A stretch of DNA of 64,000 bases, taken from assembly GCA_020638695.1 (NCBI GenBank), contig JACKIB010000023.1, positions 24,228-88,227 of the forward strand, read 5' to 3'. The translations under genes were made by a program, and so were the position numbers. Numbering within the stretch: the stretch's first letter is position 1; every line of letters starts with the position of its first letter. Positions 1-9,497 of this stretch are shown piece by piece. A model generated the notes under the pieces. The model made no database searches. It had not been told where the DNA came from and worked only from the letters and a program-made list of their open reading frames with translations. The stretch is from Planctomycetota bacterium. GTDB lineage: Bacteria > Planctomycetota > UBA1135 > UBA2386.

Positions 1-1242
1 CTCGACGCCCGTGGCAAGCTCCGCACCGTGTCGGTCTCACCGGACACCGGCCGGCAGTCGACCACTACGGGTGCGGATGCCAAGCGGGTTCCGCCTTGGA
101 TCGCGGCGCGGGCGGTCGATCCGGGTAGCGACGACCTGTCGCAGAACCTGTTGCTCGACGCGACCATCCTGCAGCCGTTCCGGCTCGACCAGGTGATCCG
201 GGACGACCTCGGCTTCGCCACCGGGATCGACAAGCGCCGGCGAGCCCTGCTCCTGACGCGGGGCAATTACCTGCAGCGCCACGAAGGCCGCCACGAGGTG
301 TCCAACGTGGTCGGGCTGGTTCAGGGCCAAGAGGCGTACCTCGGTCAGTTGGAGATGCGCTACGGCACGAGTTCCGGGCTGCTGCACGTGGTGCGGACCC
401 AACAGCGTGCCGGCCCGCTGTTGGCGAACGGTTTTCCCTGCCTGGCGATCGCGGAGATGGTCCAGACCCAGCGCGAGGGAGGTCGGGACTCGAGCAAGAT
501 GGTCCGCGCGATGTTGGTGTTCCCGCGCACCGTGGTACCGCGCGCCGGTGCGAACGCACCCGACCAACGGGCGCGGATCCGCGTCCACATGGTGGGGGAA
601 CTGCAGCGCATCCACGGCGGCGCGCTGCAGACCCGGCGCGTTCATGTCGTGAGCGAGTTCACCGGGACCGGGGTCGCGCTGCAGATGAAGCTGTGGACCA
701 GCGCGGGCGAAAGCTACCCCTTCATGTCCTGGGAGAGCGCCTTCAAGGTCAAGCACGAGCGCGGCTGGCAAACCGTTGGTGCCGCTGCGGTCGGCGCTGC
801 GGTTGCGTGGGAACGACCCTACCACCCTCTCGCGCCGGTGCGGCGTGGATTGCGACAGGTGCCGGTCGTGATGCTGCTCAAACTTCCACCGAGGTGGCGC
901 AACGGCGGCTACAACGGTGCGGGATTGGAGCCGAAGAAGGTCGAAGTGAAGGACGCCCGCTGGACCCTCGGCGCGGGCGACTTCGTCGCGCCCGGTGGTC
1001 TGTGGCAGTTCGACCGCCGGGGCGAGTTGGTGGTGCAGACCCCGCTCGGCAGCATGAACGCCACGAAGGTGCAGGCCTGGTTCCGTGCGGCGTTCGCCGC
1101 CGCGGCGTCGGACGTGGCCGAGGCCGACAAGCTGCGGGACTGCCTGGACGTGATCCTGAACTGGGCGGCGGACATGCCGCAGCCGGCGGGGGCGGGACCC
1201 GGCGAAAGGGCGCCCGCGGTGCGAAAGTTCCTCGACAAGTAG
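1..1242 (+). CDS. Hypothetical protein, N-terminus outside the window
   Basis: The frame is open from base 1 to the TAG at 1240-1242, giving at least 413 residues. No convincing start exists inside the window (a GTG at 28 is in frame but the frame continues upstream), so the gene probably starts before base 1. The product is soluble, without a signal peptide or membrane segment in the visible part. It has a basic patch near residues 280-320 and ends with an alanine-rich helical tail. I do not recognise the family. A perfect GC-rich hairpin follows the stop. The next gene starts about 190 bp later in the same direction. Confidence 0.75.
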   Translation, partial: LDARGKLRTVSVSPDTGRQSTTTGADAKRVPPWIAARAVDPGSDDLSQNLLLDATILQPFRLDQVIRDDLGFATGIDKRRRALLLTRGNYLQRHEGRHEVSNVVGLVQGQEAYLGQLEMRYGTSSGLLHVVRTQQRAGPLLANGFPCLAIAEMVQTQREGGRDSSKMVRAMLVFPRTVVPRAGANAPDQRARIRVHMVGELQRIHGGALQTRRVHVVSEFTGTGVALQMKLWTSAGESYPFMSWESAFKVKHERGWQTVGAAAVGAAVAWERPYHPLAPVRRGLRQVPVVMLLKLPPRWRNGGYNGAGLEPKKVEVKDARWTLGAGDFVAPGGLWQFDRRGELVVQTPLGSMNATKVQAWFRAAFAAAASDVAEADKLRDCLDVILNWAADMPQPAGAGPGERAPAVRKFLDK

Positions 1243-1248
1243 TCGAGT

Positions 1249-1266
1249 CCGCCGCCCCGGCGGCGG
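1249..1266 (+). terminator. GC-rich hairpin after the first gene
   Basis: CCGCCGCC and GGCGGCGG are perfectly complementary around a 2-base loop, 7 bases after the stop at 1242. There is no T-tract, so it may be a pause or 3'-end protecting structure instead of a classical intrinsic terminator. Confidence 0.4.
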
Positions 1267-1429
1267 AACCGCGCACTCCGGTGGGTGCGTATCGGTCGAG
1301 CTTGCGCCTTGTCGTGCGATCGGGGCGGCACCTATTGTTCCGCGCGATGGTGTGCTGGCTCGAGTCGGTGGGTGTGCGGCGGGACGCGCGGCGGCGCCGC
1401 GCCGTGCACGGCGTCCGGTCCCGGTGCGG

Positions 1430-3442
1430 ATGATGGTCCGGGAGAAGGCGTTGCTGTGGGTGCTGCTGCTGGCGCTGGTGCCGTACCTGCCGTCGGTCGG
1501 CGATCAGTTCGTGTTCGACGACGCGAAGTACGTGCGCGCGCATCCGCCGGGGCAACCGCCCAACGTGATGGTCGCGGAGCTGCGGCCGCTGGGCGAGTAC
1601 CTGCGGCGGCCGATGGGCTACAACGGCGTCCGTGAGGAAGGGCGTGGGTTCCGTCCGGTAACCGTTCTCAGCTACACGCTGCTGCACTTGATGGGGCGCA
1701 CAGGGGGGCCGGATGGTCCGGTCGACCACGCGTGGCAGCAGCACTTGGCGAACCTCCTGCTCCACGCGATGTCGGTGTGGATCGTCTGGGGGCTGGTGCG
1801 GCGCCTGACGGTGGGGCGTTGGCCGCCGCTGGTCGCCGCCCTCTGCTTCGCCGCGCAGCCGCTGCACACCGAAGTCGTCGCGTCGATCGTGGGGCGTGGC
1901 GAGCTGCTGCCGTTCGTGCTGTGCGGAGCGGCGGCGTTGGCGTACCTCGATGCGCTCGGTGCGGCGCGGCGGCGCGGGTGGCGCGCGGGCGTCTGCGCGG
2001 TGCTGCTCGCGCTGGGACTTGCCAGCAAGGAGAGTGCGCTGGCGTGGGCGGTGTTCATTCCCCTGCTGGCCGTCGTGTGGGCACGGCGGGCCGTGCCAGG
2101 GCGCAGTCCGTGGCGCCTGCAGCTTCCCCTGCTATGGGCCATCGTGGCGCCGACCGCACTGTACGCGGCCCTCTACCTGCGCTTTCTCGGTGGCTTGCAC
2201 GAGACGTTCGGGGTGCACAGCGAGTTCAATCCGTTGTTCGACGCGAGTTTGTCCGAACGGCTGCCAGTGGCGGTGATGGTGCTCGGCTACGGGTTGGGAA
2301 AGGTGTTCTTCAGCAGCATGCTGGCGTGCGACTACGGCGTGCGGGTGTTCGATACGTCGGTCGGGTGGCTCAGCCCACAGGTACTCGCCGCGTCAGGGTT
2401 CCTGCTGGCGATGCTGCTGGGCGGCCTGTGGTCGTTCTCCCGCGCCCCGCTGCTGTTCCTCGCGGTGGCCGCGCTGCTGGGCTTCTCGTTCATCACGTCG
2501 AACATCCCGGTGCCGATCGAGACGATCTTCGGCGAGCGCCTGCTGTTCACTCCGTCGCTGGGGTTGTCGTTGTGCGCCGCCTGGCTGGCGGAAGAGTTCG
2601 GTGCCCGGCCGGGCGCCACCCGCGGGCTGCTGGTCTTGCTCGCGGGATGGGTGCTGTGGGGCGTGGGTTGGTGCGCGGTTCGGTCGTTCGAGTGGCGGAG
2701 CCACGACGCGTTGCTGCAGGCCGATGCGGCGCGCCAACCCGACTCGCTGGGAATCGCCCGGCAGGTGGCCGCCAGTCTCGATCCGCGGCAAGCGCAGCAG
2801 GCCGGCGCGTGGTTGCGTGCGATGCAGCGCTGCTTGGTGATCGATCCGCACGCGGTGTCCGCGCACAACGACCTGGCCTTGTTCTTCCTGCAGCACGGCG
2901 AGCCGGAACGCGCCAAGCAGCACCTCGACGCCGCGCTGGAGGCGCTGCGCCTGCGACCTCGTGAGGTCCAGCATTCGGGCGACACCGTGTACCTCAACCT
3001 CGGGCGGTGGTGTCTGGTACGCGGCGACCTGTCGGGCGCAGTGAGTGCGTTCGGCAGAGCGCGCGCCCTGCGGCCGGACAACCCACTGCCGCGGATCGAA
3101 CTGTTGTGGTTGGCCCACGCCCGGCGCGACGAAGCGGCAGCCAGGGAGCTGCTGGCCGACTTCGCGCGCTACCAGCCGTCCGACCCGATGCACGCCCTGC
3201 ACCGCGGCTTGCAGAGCTACCGGCGCGGGGCGTTCGGTGAGGCGCACCCGTTGCTCGGCGGGGTTCTGCTCCGGCACCGCATCGGGGGAAGGCAAGTGAT
3301 TGCCGCGTGGTGGGCGCTGCAGGATTGTTGCCGGCAGCTCGGTCGCCGCGCGGACGAGTTGCAGGTGCTCGCGGCGATGGAGCGTCTGATGCCGCCGGCA
3401 GAGCGGGAGCGAGTGCGGGCACGCCTCGCCGAGTTGCGATGA
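1430..3442 (+). CDS. TMTC-like GT-C membrane glycosyltransferase with C-terminal TPRs
   Basis: 670 residues. The N-terminal two thirds is a polytopic membrane domain. It starts with a hydrophobic helix followed by an acidic Asp30-Asp31 pair (FVFDD), then has the SIVGRGELL motif and, later, PIETIFGERLLFTPSLG. These three sites match the signature positions of TMTC/GT105-type O-mannosyltransferases (FxYDD, GRAELL, AERLLYLPS). The C-terminal third carries TPR-like helical repeats (NDLALFFLQHGEPERAKQHL). By family, such enzymes use a polyprenyl-phosphate sugar at the extracytoplasmic face; the acceptor here is unknown. The start is the ATG at 1430, because the longer frame upstream has no membrane-protein character. 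The stop overlaps the next start as ATGA. Confidence 0.8.
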   Translation: MMVREKALLWVLLLALVPYLPSVGDQFVFDDAKYVRAHPPGQPPNVMVAELRPLGEYLRRPMGYNGVREEGRGFRPVTVLSYTLLHLMGRTGGPDGPVDHAWQQHLANLLLHAMSVWIVWGLVRRLTVGRWPPLVAALCFAAQPLHTEVVASIVGRGELLPFVLCGAAALAYLDALGAARRRGWRAGVCAVLLALGLASKESALAWAVFIPLLAVVWARRAVPGRSPWRLQLPLLWAIVAPTALYAALYLRFLGGLHETFGVHSEFNPLFDASLSERLPVAVMVLGYGLGKVFFSSMLACDYGVRVFDTSVGWLSPQVLAASGFLLAMLLGGLWSFSRAPLLFLAVAALLGFSFITSNIPVPIETIFGERLLFTPSLGLSLCAAWLAEEFGARPGATRGLLVLLAGWVLWGVGWCAVRSFEWRSHDALLQADAARQPDSLGIARQVAASLDPRQAQQAGAWLRAMQRCLVIDPHAVSAHNDLALFFLQHGEPERAKQHLDAALEALRLRPREVQHSGDTVYLNLGRWCLVRGDLSGAVSAFGRARALRPDNPLPRIELLWLAHARRDEAAARELLADFARYQPSDPMHALHRGLQSYRRGAFGEAHPLLGGVLLRHRIGGRQVIAAWWALQDCCRQLGRRADELQVLAAMERLMPPAERERVRARLAELR

Positions 3443-5976
3443 CCCACGTGCGCGGCGAAGCCGGCGAGCGAGCGGAGGATCGTCGATCGGGGATCTCGCC
3501 GGCGAGGATCGACCGCCCGTGGCTCGCCGCAGTGTTGCTGGTGGTGTTCGCGGTGTACCTCCCGGTGTTCCGCAACGGCTTCACCTACGACGACCGTTCG
3601 TTCGCCGCCGCCTACACCATGATGGGGCCGAACCCGATGGTGGTCGGTGATCCGTCGCTCGCGGAGTATTTCACCCGTCCGATGGGCTACGGCGTCGAGC
3701 CGCTGAGCCGCGGATTCCGTCCGCTGACGGTGCTGTCGTACGCGATGCTGCACAAGGCATTCCGCAGCCGCATCGATCCACCGGTGCGCCATCCGGACTA
3801 TCCGGAGCACACGGTGATGCAGGAGTGGACCGATCCGGCCTGGCCGCACCACGCCGCCAACTTGCTGCTGCACGTGCTCGGTACGCTGCTGGTGTATGCG
3901 TTGGTGCGTCGGTTCGCGGGTGCCGGGATGGCACCGCTGCTCGCGGCACTGGTGTTCGGCCTGCACGCGGTGCGCAGCGATCCGGTGTGCTCGATCGTCG
4001 GGCGTGCGGAGCTCTTGGCTTTCGACTGCGGGGGGCTGGCGGCGCTGCTCTACCTGAGCGCGTGGGACCGGCCGGTGCGCCGGCGCGCGAAGCTGTTGGC
4101 GGCGGCGGTCGCGATGTGCGGTGCGCTGCTGGCCAAGGAGAGTGCCCTCGCGTGGCTGGCCGTGCCGGTGCTCGCGACCGCGTTGCTCGACCGCGGCCGT
4201 GGAAGGTCGTTGCGGGAGAGCCTGTGGCGCCAACGCTACGCGGCGGCGGTGGTGGTGCTCGTGCCGGCGCTGCTGTTCGCCGGGTCGTACTGGAACTTCC
4301 TCGGTCGATCCGGAGTCGCGGACTCGTTCGCGGTGACCCGCCAAGCCAATCCGCTGTTCCACCTGGCGTGGTTCGAGCGCTTGCCGACCGCTGTGATGGT
4401 ATGGGGCTACGCGCTCGGCAAGACGCTGTGGCCGTTCTCGCCGGCGAGCGACTACGGCCGATGCGTGTTCGCAGTGGTCGGCTACGGTGACCTCCGGTTC
4501 TTCGCCGGTCTGTCCGCGCTGTGCGCGCTTGCGGGACTCGGCTGGTGGGCGGCGAAGCGTGGCCAAGCGCTGCTGCTGCTCGGCGTGGTGCTGTGGTTCG
4601 GCTTCGGGGTCATCACCGCGAACCTCGTGGTGCCGATCGAGACGATCTTCGGCGAACGGCTCTGCTACACTCCCGCGCTGTGGGTGTCCTGCGCCGTGGC
4701 GGTCGCGGCGTCGCGATGGCCGCGGGCCAGCGTGCTGTCGGTCGGGCTGTGGTGTGCCGTCGGTGCCACGGTGTGTGTCCAACGCGGCTTCGAGTGGCAC
4801 GACAACGGCTCGTTGTTCGCCGCCGACGCGGAACGGCAACCGCGTTCGATCGGCATGCAGATGAACATGGCCCGGGTCGCGCGGTTGCGCATTCCGCCGG
4901 ACTGGCAGCTGCGTGAGCGGCACCTGCTGCGGATTCTCGACCTGGATCCCGCGGCCTACCTGGCGCGCAGCGAACTGGCACTCGATTGGAGCGACGAGCG
5001 GCGGCTGCCGGAGGCCGAACAGATGCTCGCGCAGGCGGTGCTCGACGTGCGGCGCGACCCGGTCGAAGCTCGATTGTTCGGCGCGGAGATCCTCGCCAAC
5101 CACGCGGCGGTGTTGCTGCGCCAGGGTCGCAACGACCAAGCGTTCCTCCGCTACCAGGAGTTGCTGGCTGCCGACCCGTCGCCGGAGCTCGCCCGAATGG
5201 CGTGGAACGCACTGTTGTGGCTGCTGCAGGAGCGCGGCGACGGGGCGGCGGTGCGTGGGCTGCTGGATCGCGCGCAGGCACAGATCGGCCCGACTCCTGC
5301 ATTGGATGTGCACCGCGCCTTGTTGGCTTGTGTTGCGCGATCCGCACCAGAAGCAGCCGAGCAACTCGAGTCGAAGCTCGCCGCGCTGCAACAGGTCCAG
5401 GCGTGCTTGTTCGGGTGGGAAGTGCTCGCCAAGGCGTGGAACGATCTCGGGCGCGCCGAGCGGCAGCGGGCGGCACTGGAACAGGGTGCCGTGGTGGCGC
5501 TGCGCTTGGATTTGCCGGAACGGGCTCGGGTGTTCGCCGAGCGGGCAGTCGGCGTCGCTGCGAATTCGTTGGTGGCCCATCGAGTGTTGCTGTGGCTGGC
5601 GTGGGCCGGCGACGACGTCGCGGGTGCCAGGCAGCTGTTGTCGCGTGCACACGGGTTCGCCCCGGGCGACCCGCAGCTGGGTGTGCACGTGGCGCTGTTG
5701 GAGCTGGCCGAGGGTCGACCCGATCGAGCAGCTGCACTGCTCGGGCGCCTGCTCCCCCGGATGCCGCGGTTCCCCGAGCTGCACCGCGCCTGGCTGGCCT
5801 GGGGTGAGGCGCTGCTGCGCATCGGCGATACCGCGACGGCGGCGCGGGTCGTGCACCGAGCGTGCGCCGAAGCTCCGGCGATGCGCGTTCCACTCGGCAA
5901 GCAGTTCCTGGCATTGCATCGCCGAATCGACGAGGCTGTCGCGATGCGCGGCGATCGAGGCACGAGGAACCGATGA
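3439..5976 (+). CDS. Second TMTC-like GT-C membrane glycosyltransferase with long TPR tail
   Basis: 845 residues. It is a paralogue of the preceding gene, with which it overlaps by ATGA. After a short basic cytoplasmic leader it repeats the same order of motifs: a first membrane helix ending in FTYDD, then SIVGRAELL, KESALAW, and PIETIFGERLCYTPALW. The C-terminal 350 residues form a longer TPR-like superhelix (for example NHAAVLLRQGRNDQAFLRYQ). Acidic motif and GRAELL are both kept, so both copies look catalytically intact. Tandem paralogues with different tail lengths may glycosylate different partners or act together; that is inference. The stop overlaps the start of the peptidase E gene by 4 bp. 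Confidence 0.8.
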   Translation: MTHVRGEAGERAEDRRSGISPARIDRPWLAAVLLVVFAVYLPVFRNGFTYDDRSFAAAYTMMGPNPMVVGDPSLAEYFTRPMGYGVEPLSRGFRPLTVLSYAMLHKAFRSRIDPPVRHPDYPEHTVMQEWTDPAWPHHAANLLLHVLGTLLVYALVRRFAGAGMAPLLAALVFGLHAVRSDPVCSIVGRAELLAFDCGGLAALLYLSAWDRPVRRRAKLLAAAVAMCGALLAKESALAWLAVPVLATALLDRGRGRSLRESLWRQRYAAAVVVLVPALLFAGSYWNFLGRSGVADSFAVTRQANPLFHLAWFERLPTAVMVWGYALGKTLWPFSPASDYGRCVFAVVGYGDLRFFAGLSALCALAGLGWWAAKRGQALLLLGVVLWFGFGVITANLVVPIETIFGERLCYTPALWVSCAVAVAASRWPRASVLSVGLWCAVGATVCVQRGFEWHDNGSLFAADAERQPRSIGMQMNMARVARLRIPPDWQLRERHLLRILDLDPAAYLARSELALDWSDERRLPEAEQMLAQAVLDVRRDPVEARLFGAEILANHAAVLLRQGRNDQAFLRYQELLAADPSPELARMAWNALLWLLQERGDGAAVRGLLDRAQAQIGPTPALDVHRALLACVARSAPEAAEQLESKLAALQQVQACLFGWEVLAKAWNDLGRAERQRAALEQGAVVALRLDLPERARVFAERAVGVAANSLVAHRVLLWLAWAGDDVAGARQLLSRAHGFAPGDPQLGVHVALLELAEGRPDRAAALLGRLLPRMPRFPELHRAWLAWGEALLRIGDTATAARVVHRACAEAPAMRVPLGKQFLALHRRIDEAVAMRGDRGTRNR

Positions 5977-6665
5977 AGCGACTGCTCCTGATCAGCAATT
6001 CCACCCAGCACGGCGGCGGCTTCCTGGAGCACTGTGCGGCGGACATTCGCGAGTTCCTGGGGTCTGCGGTCCGCGAAGTGACCTTCGTCGGCTACGCGCG
6101 GCTGGACCTCGACGGCTACGCGGCTACCGCGGAGCGCGCACTCGCCCAGCTCGGTTACCGCCTGCGTTCGGTGCACACCTTTGCCGAGCCGGCGGCTGCG
6201 GTACGCGACGCCGAAGCGTTGTTCATCGGTGGGGGAAACACGTTTCGGCTGCTGACCGAACTGTACCGCCATGGACTGATCGCGGTGATCGGGGAACGGG
6301 TGCTCGGGGGAATGCCGTACATCGGCGTCAGCGCCGGAACGGTCGTCGCCTGCCCCACGATCCAGACCACCAACGACATGCCGATCGTCTATCCGCCGAG
6401 CTTTGCGGCGCTCGGACTGATCCCGCTGCAGATCAACGCGCACTACCTCGATCCGGACCCGGGCAGCACGCACATGGGAGAGACCCGCGAGGTTCGAATC
6501 CGCGAGTACCACGAGACGAACGAGACTCCGGTGGTGGGGCTTCGCGAGGGCGCTATGCTGCGCGGCGAGGGGCAGCGCATCACGATGTCGGGTCGCAACG
6601 GAGGAGTGCTGTTCGAGCGTGGCAAGCCGCTGCGGCCCCTCGCACCCGGGGTGGAGATCGTCTGA
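5973..6665 (+). CDS. pepE: Peptidase E (alpha-aspartyl dipeptidase, S51 family)
   Basis: 230 residues, the usual size for cytoplasmic PepE, which cleaves Asp-Xaa dipeptides. The GGGNTFRLL loop and the nucleophile elbow GVSAGTVVACPTI (Ser in GxSAG) are both present. The C-terminal INAHYLDPDP and TRExRIxEY segments are also typical. The ATG at 5973 overlaps the stop of the glycosyltransferase gene (ATGA), so the three genes from 1430 are probably one transcription unit. Why a dipeptidase sits with two membrane glycosyltransferases is unclear. Confidence 0.9.
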   Translation: MKRLLLISNSTQHGGGFLEHCAADIREFLGSAVREVTFVGYARLDLDGYAATAERALAQLGYRLRSVHTFAEPAAAVRDAEALFIGGGNTFRLLTELYRHGLIAVIGERVLGGMPYIGVSAGTVVACPTIQTTNDMPIVYPPSFAALGLIPLQINAHYLDPDPGSTHMGETREVRIREYHETNETPVVGLREGAMLRGEGQRITMSGRNGGVLFERGKPLRPLAPGVEIV

Positions 6666-6728
6666 ACTCCCGGGCCCGGAATCCGAGGATCCCCGTCACA
6701 GTTCTCGGTTGGCGGGATCTTGGTTTGC

Positions 6729-8327
6729 ATGAGCCCCCATCAGCCCGAAGGTCCCAGTACCGACGTCCATCGAACTGCCCGGCGCGTGTGGTGCGGCACT
6801 GCGGTTGCCGCCTGCATCTTGTGGGGTGGTCTGGATCTCGCTGCCCAGACCGCGGTCTTGACGACCGCCCGCGTCCAAGGTCCGGGCCTGTTCGGTCGGT
6901 CCCTCGCGATCGATGGTGACTACGCGCTGGTCGGCGCGCCTGGCGATGCGAACCCGGCCAACTACACCGGCTCGGTGCTGGTCTACCACCGGGTGCAGGG
7001 CGTGTGGCGGGAGGAGCAGAAGCTCAGTGGAGCGGGCGGCGCGTTGCTCGACTACTTCGGTCAGAGCGTCGCCATCGCCGGCAAGGTGGCGGTGGTGGGT
7101 GCACCGGCGCCGCTCAGCAAGACCAACCCGACCGGAACCGTGCACGTGTTTCGGCACAATGGCACCAGCTGGGTCGAGGAGGCGAGCTTCCAGCGCGGGC
7201 AGGGGTTCGGTAGTGCGGTTGCGATCGACGGCAACCGAATCGTCGTGGGGGCGCCGATGACCCGGCTGCCGTCGTTCGATGGCGCCGGCGCGGTGTGGGT
7301 GTTCGAGCACTCCGGCAACACCTGGGCCCAGCAGGCCATGTTGGTGGCGGGGGATGCATCCACGAGCGATCACTTCGGCACGAGCGTGGCGATCGAAGGG
7401 GACCACATTCTGGTGGGGGCGCCGACCGAGGGAGACTCGGCCAACTTGTCGGCGATCGGGTCGATGTACGCATTCCACTACGTCAACGGGACCTGGTCGC
7501 AGACGCAGAAGCTGCGCGCCTCGGCCGCCGCCGAGCAGTCCTTCTTCGCGCGCCGCATCGCCATCGACAACGGTGTCGCGCTGGTGGGGGCACACGGCAA
7601 GAAGGCGGGTGGCTACTGGGCGTCCGGCCAGGCCTACGTGTTCAAGCTCGGCACCGCGGGATGGGTCGAGACTCAAGTGCTGAACACACCATGGCCGGCG
7701 ACCAACACCCAGTTCGGGTTGTCGGTCGCGATCTCCGGCGATCTCTTGTGTGTCTACGCTCGCGGGCGAGACGGAAAGGGCAACACCGGTGGGGCGGTGC
7801 ATCCGTTCCGCTGGGACGGACAGCGTTACGCCGCGGAACCACCGTTTCAACAAGCGACTCCGCTCAACCAGGAGGAGGGCTTCGGCGACGAGTTGGCTGC
7901 CAGCGGCTCGACGCTGCTCGCCGCCGCGTACATCCAGAACGCCCCGCCACTGGTCGAGGGTTCGGTGTTCGTGTTCGACACGGCGCCGCGCTTCCACACT
8001 TGGGTGCAGCCGATGCCGATCGTGGTACGGGACACCGCGAAGCTCGCGCTCCGGCAGGGGATCGCGGGTAGTCCGATGTTGCTGTGCTTCGGCTTCAGCG
8101 GGACCACGCACATTCCCCTGCCGTGGCCGGGCTCGTCGATCGACATCGTCTCACCGCTGGTGGTCGGGGTCGCGGACGCCAACTCCAGCGGTGCAGCGCA
8201 ATGGGAGGTCGCAGTTCCCGCGGAAGCGCTGGGGGTGAAGCTCTGGATCCAAGGATTCCAGGTGCCCGGGAAGACGCGGGTGGAGTCGAGCAACGTGGTG
8301 TTCAGCGAGATCGTCACCGGGGGCTGA
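6729..8327 (+). CDS. Secreted FG-GAP / integrin-alpha-like beta-propeller protein
   Basis: 532 residues from the ATG at 6729; an in-frame TTG at 6720 is the alternative. An unusually long basic n-region is followed by a hydrophobic stretch and AAQ, a likely signal peptide. The body holds about seven blades with the repeated pattern FGxSVAIDGDxxLVGAPG...GSVxVF, which is the FG-GAP repeat. The last 100 residues (from about IAGSPMLLCFGFSG) form a beta-rich domain resembling the C-terminal domains of other secreted proteins in this window. Family knowledge suggests surface adhesion or structure; the partner is unknown. Confidence 0.8.
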   Translation: MSPHQPEGPSTDVHRTARRVWCGTAVAACILWGGLDLAAQTAVLTTARVQGPGLFGRSLAIDGDYALVGAPGDANPANYTGSVLVYHRVQGVWREEQKLSGAGGALLDYFGQSVAIAGKVAVVGAPAPLSKTNPTGTVHVFRHNGTSWVEEASFQRGQGFGSAVAIDGNRIVVGAPMTRLPSFDGAGAVWVFEHSGNTWAQQAMLVAGDASTSDHFGTSVAIEGDHILVGAPTEGDSANLSAIGSMYAFHYVNGTWSQTQKLRASAAAEQSFFARRIAIDNGVALVGAHGKKAGGYWASGQAYVFKLGTAGWVETQVLNTPWPATNTQFGLSVAISGDLLCVYARGRDGKGNTGGAVHPFRWDGQRYAAEPPFQQATPLNQEEGFGDELAASGSTLLAAAYIQNAPPLVEGSVFVFDTAPRFHTWVQPMPIVVRDTAKLALRQGIAGSPMLLCFGFSGTTHIPLPWPGSSIDIVSPLVVGVADANSSGAAQWEVAVPAEALGVKLWIQGFQVPGKTRVESSNVVFSEIVTGG

Positions 8328-8390
8328 CGCCGACCGCCGAGCATTCGCTGTTGCGTCGGCCGATCGCCGCTCGCGCGTGAACGCGGTGCG

Positions 8391-8410
8391 CCGCGGCGCT
8401 GGCGCCGCGG
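8391..8410 (+). terminator. Perfect 9-bp hairpin downstream of the FG-GAP gene
   Basis: CCGCGGCGC and GCGCCGCGG pair perfectly around a TG loop, 64 bases after the stop at 8327. No T-run follows, so termination is only possible, not shown. Confidence 0.35.
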
Positions 8411-8528
8411 GCCCGTCCGGTCAGCCCGGTTGCGCAAATCCGCGCCACAGGATTCCGGTCGCGCTCGCGCGCCACGGGCTGGTGGCTTTTTGTCACAAAC
8501 CCGAGCAGCGTCGGCTCTTCTTCCCACC

Positions 8529-9497
8529 ATGAAGCCTCGTTCCATCTCCCTTGCCGTCTCGGCCTTGTTCCTCATCCTCAGCCCGACGCTCGCCAAGCGC
8601 ACCGGGATCTTCCCCTACGACGTAGTCAACACCACCAACGTCGGTGCGCTGACTCGGGACGCCACGCGTTCGTGTGGGCAGTGCCATCTCGGGCAGCCCG
8701 GCGGAGTGACCGTCACGTCGGCGGTCACAGGTCGCGTGGTCCCGGTCGGCGGATCGAGTTCGATCACGATCACCAGCTCTTCCGCCGTGGTGTCGACCAC
8801 CGGCGGCATCGCGGCCGACGCCACCGCGGGGACGTTCGTCGCCGGCTCGACGACGCGGGTGAACACCACCGGTGACGCGATCACCCATATCGCCTCCGCT
8901 GCACGCAGCTGGACCTTCGGCTGGAAGGCGCCCGCGACTCCGGGCCTGGCCGAGATCTACACCGCGGTCAACAACACCAACGGCGATCGACTCGAGACCG
9001 GCGACCAGTACTCCTTCCACGGTGCCGATCCTGCGGCGACCGTCTGCACCCCGATTCGGCTCTACGCCAACCCGGTCGGCTGCGTCGCGACCGGCGACAG
9101 CTGCCCGGACGGCTACGGCAACTACTCGGTGCTCGGTGGCGCATCGGTGCCGTCGGTGGGCAACACCGCGTTCAAGCTCGAGGCGTTCGGCCTCCCGCCG
9201 AGTGCACCGCTGCTCATGATGCTGAGCGTCGGCACCAACCTCGGTGGGTTCGACATGGCCCCGCTGGGGGCACCGGGCTGCGTGCTTCGCACGACGCTGC
9301 AGATCCAGCTGCAGGCCGCGACCTCGGCGGGCGATGCCAAACGCGCCGAGGGATCGTTCATCGCTCCGCTGGGGATTCCCAACCAGCCGGCGCTGAAGGG
9401 GTTCGCGTTCACCGTGCAGATGGGGGCGATCGACGCCAACTCGACCCGCGCCTTCCCGCTGCTGGTGACCAACGGGCTCGAAGTGACGATCCAGTAG
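8529..9497 (+). CDS. Secreted choice-of-anchor-V-like protein with one CxxCH motif
   Basis: 322 residues. The ATG at 8529 gives a clean signal peptide (MKPRSISLAVSALFLILSPTLA). Soon after comes TRSCGQCHLGQPGG: CGQCH is a c-type haem attachment motif, and its place before a beta-sandwich resembles choice-of-anchor V proteins, where a CxxCH-containing segment precedes a Reelin-like domain. The middle is Ser/Thr-rich beta structure. The C-terminal 100 residues (APLLMMLSVG... to SNG-like ending VTNGLEVTIQ) match the shared C-terminal domain of this genome. Whether haem is bound is not shown; the cysteines could instead form a disulphide. Confidence 0.7.
   Translation: MKPRSISLAVSALFLILSPTLAKRTGIFPYDVVNTTNVGALTRDATRSCGQCHLGQPGGVTVTSAVTGRVVPVGGSSSITITSSSAVVSTTGGIAADATAGTFVAGSTTRVNTTGDAITHIASAARSWTFGWKAPATPGLAEIYTAVNNTNGDRLETGDQYSFHGADPAATVCTPIRLYANPVGCVATGDSCPDGYGNYSVLGGASVPSVGNTAFKLEAFGLPPSAPLLMMLSVGTNLGGFDMAPLGAPGCVLRTTLQIQLQAATSAGDAKRAEGSFIAPLGIPNQPALKGFAFTVQMGAIDANSTRAFPLLVTNGLEVTIQ

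Noticed and set aside
3217..5919. 900-codon minus-strand open frame
   Set aside because: Antisense to the second TMTC-like gene; the forward frame has clear membrane helices and conserved motifs, this one has none.
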